From contig CAYOKA010000046.1 of the NCBI GenBank assembly GCA_964404395.1, positions 1-16,452 on the forward strand: a stretch of DNA of 16,452 nt. The letters run 5' to 3'. The translations under genes and the position numbers were made by a program. A model generated the notes under the pieces. The model did not search any database and was not told the origin of the DNA. It was given only the letters and a program-made list of their open reading frames with translations. This document shows, piece by piece, positions 12,673-16,452 of the stretch; positions within the stretch are counted from its first letter, which is position 1; every line of letters begins with the position of its first letter. The stretch is from JAAYBT01 sp964404395 (GTDB lineage Bacteria; Bacillota; Clostridia; Acetivibrionales; DTU013).

Positions 12673-12837
12673 ATTGAATTGTGTACTTATTATGAGTATA
12701 ATTTATGTAAACAAATCTGTATAAATTGAGGCTGACTAAGCACTATAATAAAAGGCCGTAACAAGCTGGTTGAGTTTATGAAGGACTCGTCATCTTCTGG
12801 CACCTAAGCCTGAGTTATCAACCATACTATCTTTTGT
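12673..12837. other. Intergenic region between the transporter operon and the aldo/keto reductase
   Basis: The whole gap (12551-12919) holds no gene. Besides the two promoters it contains an inverted repeat TGGTTGA (12767-12773) and TCAACCA (12818-12824) enclosing about 44 bases with smaller pairings, plus an isolated TATAAT at 12744-12749 lacking a convincing -35 box. This could be a small structured RNA or a degenerate remnant; I cannot identify it. Confidence 0.3.
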
Positions 12838-12864
12838 TTTACAGCTTACAATAGTGTGTATAAT
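12838..12864 (+). promoter_or_regulatory. Candidate promoter for the aldo/keto reductase
   Basis: TTTACA (12838-12843) and a perfect TATAAT (12859-12864) with a short 15-base spacer, about 50 bases before the ATG. The leader is an A/T-rich run of loosely repeated ATATAC/AAATA words. Confidence 0.42.
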
Positions 12865-12919
12865 AGAGATATACAGATATACAAATATCTAAATACATAA
12901 ATATAGGAGGCAAAAGGTT

Positions 12920-13840
12920 ATGAGAACGATTAAGCTTGGAAACTCTGATTTGCAGGTGCCGGTCATTGCCGTTGGTTGCATGCGCATTAACAAATTGGAC
13001 AAATCGGCTGCAGAACATTTTGTACAGGCAGCACTTGACCTGGGCGCTAATTTTTTTGACCACGCAGATGTTTATGGTGGAGGTGAGTGCGAGAAGATAT
13101 TTGCCGATGCAATTCACATGAACGACTCAGTGCGCGAGAAGATATTCATACAATCCAAATGCGGAATACAACGCGGCGTTGGGTATAACTTTTCTAAATC
13201 TCATATTTTAGAAGCGGTGGACGGTAGCTTGAAACGCTTGAAAACCGATTATCTTGATGTTTTACTGCTACACCGTCCCGACCCGCTTGTAGAACCTGAA
13301 GAGGTTGCAGAGGCCTTTGATATTCTTCAAAGTAATAGTAAGGTGCGTAACTTCGGAGTTTCTAATCAGAACCCCATGCAGATACAGCTGCTAAAGAAGT
13401 TTGTTAAGCAACCCATCGTCGCCAATCAACTGCAACTGAGCATTACGAACGCTAACATGATTTCGCAGGGAGCTAATGTCAACACTCTTAATGATTCTGC
13501 TGTTAACCGTGATGGCAGTATATTGGACTTCTGCCGCCTGCACGACATTACAATACAGCCCTGGTCACCCTTCCAGTATGGGTTCTTTGAAGGCGTGTTC
13601 CTGGATAATGATAAGTTCCCGCAGCTCAATGCTAAAATTGATGAGATAGCTGCAAAATATGGAGTTAGCAATACAACCATCACAATGGCCTGGCTCCTGC
13701 GTCATCCTGCCAAAATGCAGCCCGTGACCGGAACCATGAATGTACAACGTTTGAAGGATTGCGCAAAGGCTGCCGATGTTCATATTACCCGCGAGAAGTG
13801 GTATGAAATCTACAAGGCCGCCGGAAATGTTTTACCATGA
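12920..13840 (+). CDS. Aldo/keto reductase, YdhF-like
   Basis: A 306-residue NADPH-dependent (by family) TIM-barrel oxidoreductase reducing carbonyl substrates to alcohols. The catalytic tetrad is complete: Asp47 and Tyr52 in DHADVYGGGE, Lys80 in IQSKCGI, and His118 in LLLHRPDPL. FGVSNQNPMQIQLL and ATNQ/ANQLQLS-type strands follow as in E. coli YdhF, and PVTGTMNVQRLKDCAKAAD near the C-terminus is the cofactor-binding segment. AGGAGG lies ten bases before the ATG. It is monocistronic, with its own promoter upstream and a strong hairpin terminator 35 bases after the stop. The natural substrate is not deducible. Confidence 0.9.
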   Translation: MRTIKLGNSDLQVPVIAVGCMRINKLDKSAAEHFVQAALDLGANFFDHADVYGGGECEKIFADAIHMNDSVREKIFIQSKCGIQRGVGYNFSKSHILEAVDGSLKRLKTDYLDVLLLHRPDPLVEPEEVAEAFDILQSNSKVRNFGVSNQNPMQIQLLKKFVKQPIVANQLQLSITNANMISQGANVNTLNDSAVNRDGSILDFCRLHDITIQPWSPFQYGFFEGVFLDNDKFPQLNAKIDEIAAKYGVSNTTITMAWLLRHPAKMQPVTGTMNVQRLKDCAKAADVHITREKWYEIYKAAGNVLP

Positions 13841-13875
13841 ATTAGAAGAATTTGGGGCATAACGGTGTGCCATTA

Positions 13876-13944
13876 AAAACGGCGAACTTCCTCTGGCTTC
13901 AGATCGATGTACTATTCTATCTGCCGGAGATGATTCGCCGTTTT
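13876..13944. terminator. Long bidirectional hairpin terminator
   Basis: AAAACGGCGAA (13876-13886) pairs perfectly with TTCGCCGTTTT (13934-13944). Inside, CTCTGG (13891-13896) pairs with CCGGAG (13924-13929, one G-U), and CAGAT (13900-13904) with ATCTG (13919-13923). The outer stem gives TTTT on the plus strand, ending the aldo/keto reductase transcript, and TTTTT on the minus strand, ending the C69 hydrolase transcript. Confidence 0.8.
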
Positions 13945-14030
13945 CATTGTTGCTTTCTATTCGAGAGGAAATGTCACTTGCCAGTTCCCATGCACTAATG
14001 AGCTACCGGCATCAGATTAAAAGCAAAATA

Positions 14031-15371
14031 TTACAGCTTGTCACTAATTTGTTTTTTAGATGATAAAGTGCTATTCTGCTCTCTCCAGTAGCGCCGGTAA
14101 TACAGGCCACCTTTTATTTTGTTTGAAGCGCCTGTGTAGCGCGCCAGCTGTGAACGGATAAAATCGTCTTCTCTCTCGAATAACTGCTTCATGAGGTCAG
14201 AACGTCCGGTCCCATCGGACAAATCTGCCTTTTGTGCCGTTTCCATCGCTTTCTCCATATCCTGCTCCAGGCTGTCACGTAGCTTTATATGTTCCGCCAA
14301 ATCAATATCTCCTTGAAGAATATACCTATGAAGCTTCTCCCGAAGCTTCCAATACTCTATAGCTTGCGCCTGCTCCCTTTCACTGAAAATCGGCATCTCC
14401 TCTTCAAGCCACAGCGGTTTGAATACCGAGATGCAAGGGGTTGACGCTCCCGTCACCCAGTAGGTGCACATTTTATCGTCGATGGATGCAACATAGCTCC
14501 CCGTCGTGTGATCGCCGATTATTCCGCCTGCATGCATACAGACACTTTTAACTGAGCCTCTTCTAAAAAGCCTACCGCCCAGCTCCTTCGCGTGTCCTCT
14601 CAAGATTCTTTTCATAAGCTTCACATCAATGCTTCCCTTTGCTGCCCGCAGGGCTGATTCACATGACTCTCTCCTGACAGCTGCACCACTGAAGTGGGTA
14701 AAAAGCTTATCACTATAGCATCTGGCAAAATCAAAATCTGCTTCACTTTTACACCAGCCCTTTTGAACGGCGTGTCCAACCAAGTCTGGATGGGATTTAT
14801 CGAATTCTTTCCCGATGGACAGGCAGTTCGAGATACAATAAGTCTCCTTTACCTGCTTTGCCGCCCAAAACCTTCCCGCCGTCTCAAAGACCCAGGCAGA
14901 AGTCTTGTCTGCAATCAAGAAGGAATTGTGATATGTAAAAGGTTTCTCATAGCCACAGTTCCCACCCTGGCCATAAGCCTCTAGCAGCTTTGTGAGCAGT
15001 TCAACTGTTTCCTCACAGGTTTTGCAGCGCTCCAATGCGATTCTCACCATGTCCATACCCGTAAGTCCGGATGCCTCATACTTTTCCTTGGTAAACACCG
15101 CTTCATTCCCTATGTTCAGGCCAAACTCATTCCAGCCCATTTCGCAGCCCCAAATCCAAGAGGGTTTAAGTAGGACGACCTCATATGTATGCTCCACCTG
15201 GGGGATTTGGATATATGTTGTCTTTACATATCTGTTTTGTACCAGATCGTGTCGCTTTCTCGGAATTCTAATCATGATGTGAGGTTCATTTGGCTGTCTA
15301 TCGCTATTCTTGGCAAACAGGACGGAGCCGTCCAATGTTGAATTTCCAAGGGCAACCAGCGTATCACACAT
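14031..15371 (-). CDS. Secernin-like C69 family dipeptidase / N-terminal cysteine hydrolase
   Basis: A 446-residue Ntn-hydrolase-fold protein. The start MCDTLVALGNSTLDGS followed by FAKNSDRQPNEP (19-30) is the C69/secernin hallmark. Cys2 becomes the N-terminal nucleophile after removal of Met, and the KNSDR segment helps form the active site. GCEMGWNEFGLNIGNEAVF (74-92), YHNSFLIADKTSAWVFETAGRFWAAK and YCISNCLSIG are further family features. The C-terminal ~90 residues are charged and helical. Family members are dipeptidases or of unproven activity. There is no signal peptide, so it is cytosolic. AGGAGG is eight bases before the ATG. It is monocistronic with a terminator at 13876-13944. Confidence 0.87.
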   Translation of the reverse strand: MCDTLVALGNSTLDGSVLFAKNSDRQPNEPHIMIRIPRKRHDLVQNRYVKTTYIQIPQVEHTYEVVLLKPSWIWGCEMGWNEFGLNIGNEAVFTKEKYEASGLTGMDMVRIALERCKTCEETVELLTKLLEAYGQGGNCGYEKPFTYHNSFLIADKTSAWVFETAGRFWAAKQVKETYCISNCLSIGKEFDKSHPDLVGHAVQKGWCKSEADFDFARCYSDKLFTHFSGAAVRRESCESALRAAKGSIDVKLMKRILRGHAKELGGRLFRRGSVKSVCMHAGGIIGDHTTGSYVASIDDKMCTYWVTGASTPCISVFKPLWLEEEMPIFSEREQAQAIEYWKLREKLHRYILQGDIDLAEHIKLRDSLEQDMEKAMETAQKADLSDGTGRSDLMKQLFEREDDFIRSQLARYTGASNKIKGGLYYRRYWREQNSTLSSKKQISDKL

Positions 15372-15407
15372 ATAGAAACCTCCTGACGATTTATTGTACT
15401 CCTCTTA

Positions 15408-15436
15408 ATCATAGCACGCCATGAAATATATGGAAA
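15408..15436 (-). promoter_or_regulatory. Candidate promoter for the C69 hydrolase
   Basis: Minus-strand TTTCCA (15431-15436), a 17-base spacer and TATGAT (15408-15413), about 37 bases before the start codon. Confidence 0.45.
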
Positions 15437-15513
15437 CCCATGCTTGCTAGTTTTATATTTCTTTATTATGTTAATTATACCAAATGCTATAGAAATCGTG
15501 TACTAAACACTAT

Positions 15514-15523
15514 ATACTAGTAT
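15514..15523. repeat. 10-bp palindrome upstream of the VOC gene
   Basis: ATACTAGTAT is a perfect palindrome ending 27 bases before the start codon of the VOC-family gene. It could be a small operator, but a palindrome of this size in A/T-rich DNA may be chance. Confidence 0.3.
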
Positions 15524-15550
15524 CAAACAGATTTTATGGAGGTTGTGCAT

Positions 15551-15964
15551 ATGGTGATTCCCTATCTCACCTTTTACGACAATTGCGAGGAAGCCTTAAG
15601 GCTCTATACCTCGATTTTTGGCGGAGAAATAAAGACACTCTCCCGGTTTACAAACGAAACAGGAGGCGCCGCGCTCGCAGGTAAAGTGATGCACGCTGAG
15701 GCCCTTGTCGGAGATAGCTTTATCGCTGGCACTGACGGCGGCAGCCCGAAGGAATTGACACAGTACCGTGATGCAATCTGCCTGATGGTTCATTGCCCAA
15801 CTAGAGCTGAAGCTGAAAGATGTTTTGATGCACTTGCCGAAGGAGGCCAGACACTTCAACGGCTGACCCCGCATCCACCTCCGGATGATGGCGGTATGGG
15901 AGCGCTGGTTCGGGACAAGTATGGCTACAAATGGATATTGACAGCACCGAACGATCAAAAATAA
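15551..15964 (+). CDS. VOC family (PhnB/glyoxalase-like) protein
   Basis: A 137-residue single-domain protein with two beta-alpha-beta-beta-beta modules of the vicinal oxygen chelate fold, PhnB-like. MVIPYLTFYDNCEEALRLY and IFGGEI open it as in PhnB-type proteins; KVMHAEALVGDSFIAGTD is the metal/core strand region; RAEAERCFDALAEGG starts the second module; and the end is KYGYKWILT. Such proteins may be metal-dependent lyases, dioxygenases or simple binding proteins, and this sequence does not say which. The start is placed at 15551, since GGAGG lies eight bases before it. An ATG at 15536 overlaps that very site and would leave no RBS. It is a lone gene with no clear terminator after it. Confidence 0.82.
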   Translation: MVIPYLTFYDNCEEALRLYTSIFGGEIKTLSRFTNETGGAALAGKVMHAEALVGDSFIAGTDGGSPKELTQYRDAICLMVHCPTRAEAERCFDALAEGGQTLQRLTPHPPPDDGGMGALVRDKYGYKWILTAPNDQK

Positions 15965-16035
15965 GATTTATTATCAATATCATTAGACCGGCTGCTTATA
16001 GCCAGTATAAATCCACAGCCCTCTTGCCGTTATCA

Positions 16036-16248
16036 TTATGATGGGCAACTTCTAACCAATGAAACCATACATGCTATATCACTTAGAAATTTCCCAATAC
16101 CAGGTATTAGCTTCAGTTTGTTTTCAAGCCTTTGAACAAATCGCTCAAATTTGTCCTCATCTTGAATTGTTAAGCTTGCTTCTTCGTTGAAAGTTTCCAG
16201 AGCATTTACCAGCTCCTTTTCAGTAATTAACTTGTTCTCTTTTTCCAT
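16036..16248 (-). CDS. Short protein resembling the N-terminal half of a DUF1232 (YkvA-like) protein, probably truncated
   Basis: A 70-residue product with a charged helical start and the stretch RLENKLKLIPGIGKFLSDIA followed by MVSLVRS. This looks like the region that precedes the membrane-spanning DUF1232 core in YkvA-like proteins, where 'SLVRSYV..EY..IP.g' normally continues into the conserved 'SPIDLIPD' part. Here it ends as SLVRSCPS and a stop. Reading the next ~70 bases in the other two frames does not recover the missing core, so this looks like a deletion or decay remnant rather than a simple frameshift. AAGGGG lies nine bases before the ATG, so it could still be translated. The family assignment is from pattern memory. 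Confidence 0.5.
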   Translation of the reverse strand: MEKENKLITEKELVNALETFNEEASLTIQDEDKFERFVQRLENKLKLIPGIGKFLSDIACMVSLVRSCPS

Positions 16249-16378
16249 TCGATCAGTCCCCTTCGTTTTTATTTGCTCATAATATGGTTTGTAATTTCCG
16301 CGAGGAGATTTTACTAAATACAGCTAGTATCTTATCTTCATAAACGTTTTGTTATTGTTCTCAAAACCGCTCCATTAG

Positions 16379-16452
16379 CTATCCAACAACTCTAGTGGCA
16401 TTATCCTTAATTTTCGCAATTGTCTCAACAATTAGCCTCTGCTTTGACCTGT
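16379..16452 (-). other. Possible C-terminal end of a gene entering from the right
   Basis: On the minus strand a frame is open from the window edge for 23 codons, with a plausible amphipathic sequence (LIVETIAKIKDNATRVVG), and ends at TAG (16379-16381). It is too short to tell from chance. The 130 bases between it and the short gene at 16036-16248 show nothing clear. Confidence 0.2.

Noticed and set aside
12865..12905. A run of ATATAC/AAATA-like words before the aldo/keto reductase, considered as an iteron or operator array.
   Set aside because: Units are irregular and consistent with simple A/T-rich leader sequence.

Overview
The window reads as a chromosomal segment of a spore-forming, fermentative anaerobe of the Firmicutes, most likely class Clostridia. 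The grounds are strong AGGAGG-type ribosome binding sites, moderately AT-rich DNA, the N-terminus of a GerA-family spore germination receptor subunit at the left edge, a full-length AdhE whose promoter overlaps a near-consensus Rex (NADH/NAD sensor) operator, and a clostridial-type polar amino acid ABC transporter. I see no phage, insertion sequence, CRISPR or rRNA/tRNA genes. This is mostly ordinary core and metabolic DNA with a few unusual details.

Left part (1-3050, all minus strand): the start of a gerA-type gene leaving the window, then a likely operon running DUF2461 protein -> YgjP/DUF45 zinc metallohydrolase -> malic enzyme, closed by a good intrinsic terminator at 316-345. Middle-left (3223-5299): a zinc-ribbon plus AIM24 (TIGR00266) protein on the plus strand, and a D-2-hydroxyacid dehydrogenase on the minus strand that is divergent from adhE. 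The 317-base divergent region carries four imperfect 12-base tandem repeats over the dehydrogenase -10 box, and a TTGACA-17-TAAAAT promoter with a Rex site for adhE.

Centre (5617-10040): adhE followed after 13 bases by an APH-like phosphotransferase gene, a structured 3' region ending in a terminator, and a convergent MnmC/MnmD-like tRNA-modification methyltransferase gene. Centre-right (10109-12550, minus strand): an amino acid ABC transporter operon in the order binding lipoprotein -> permease -> ATPase. The binding protein is the most unusual object here: the segment that is normally C-terminal in GlnH/HisJ-type proteins lies directly after the lipobox, and the protein ends where that segment would normally begin, so it is a circular permutation. 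The ATPase has an insertion after the Q-loop and an exact 12-bp tandem duplication.

Right part (12920-16452): a YdhF-like aldo/keto reductase, a long bidirectional hairpin terminator, a secernin-like C69 N-terminal-cysteine hydrolase on the minus strand, a small VOC/PhnB-like protein, and a short protein resembling only the N-terminal half of a DUF1232 (YkvA-like) protein. Functionally, AdhE (NADH disposal, ethanol), malic enzyme (malate to pyruvate) and the dehydrogenases fit fermentative redox balancing. The remaining genes are housekeeping or poorly characterised.
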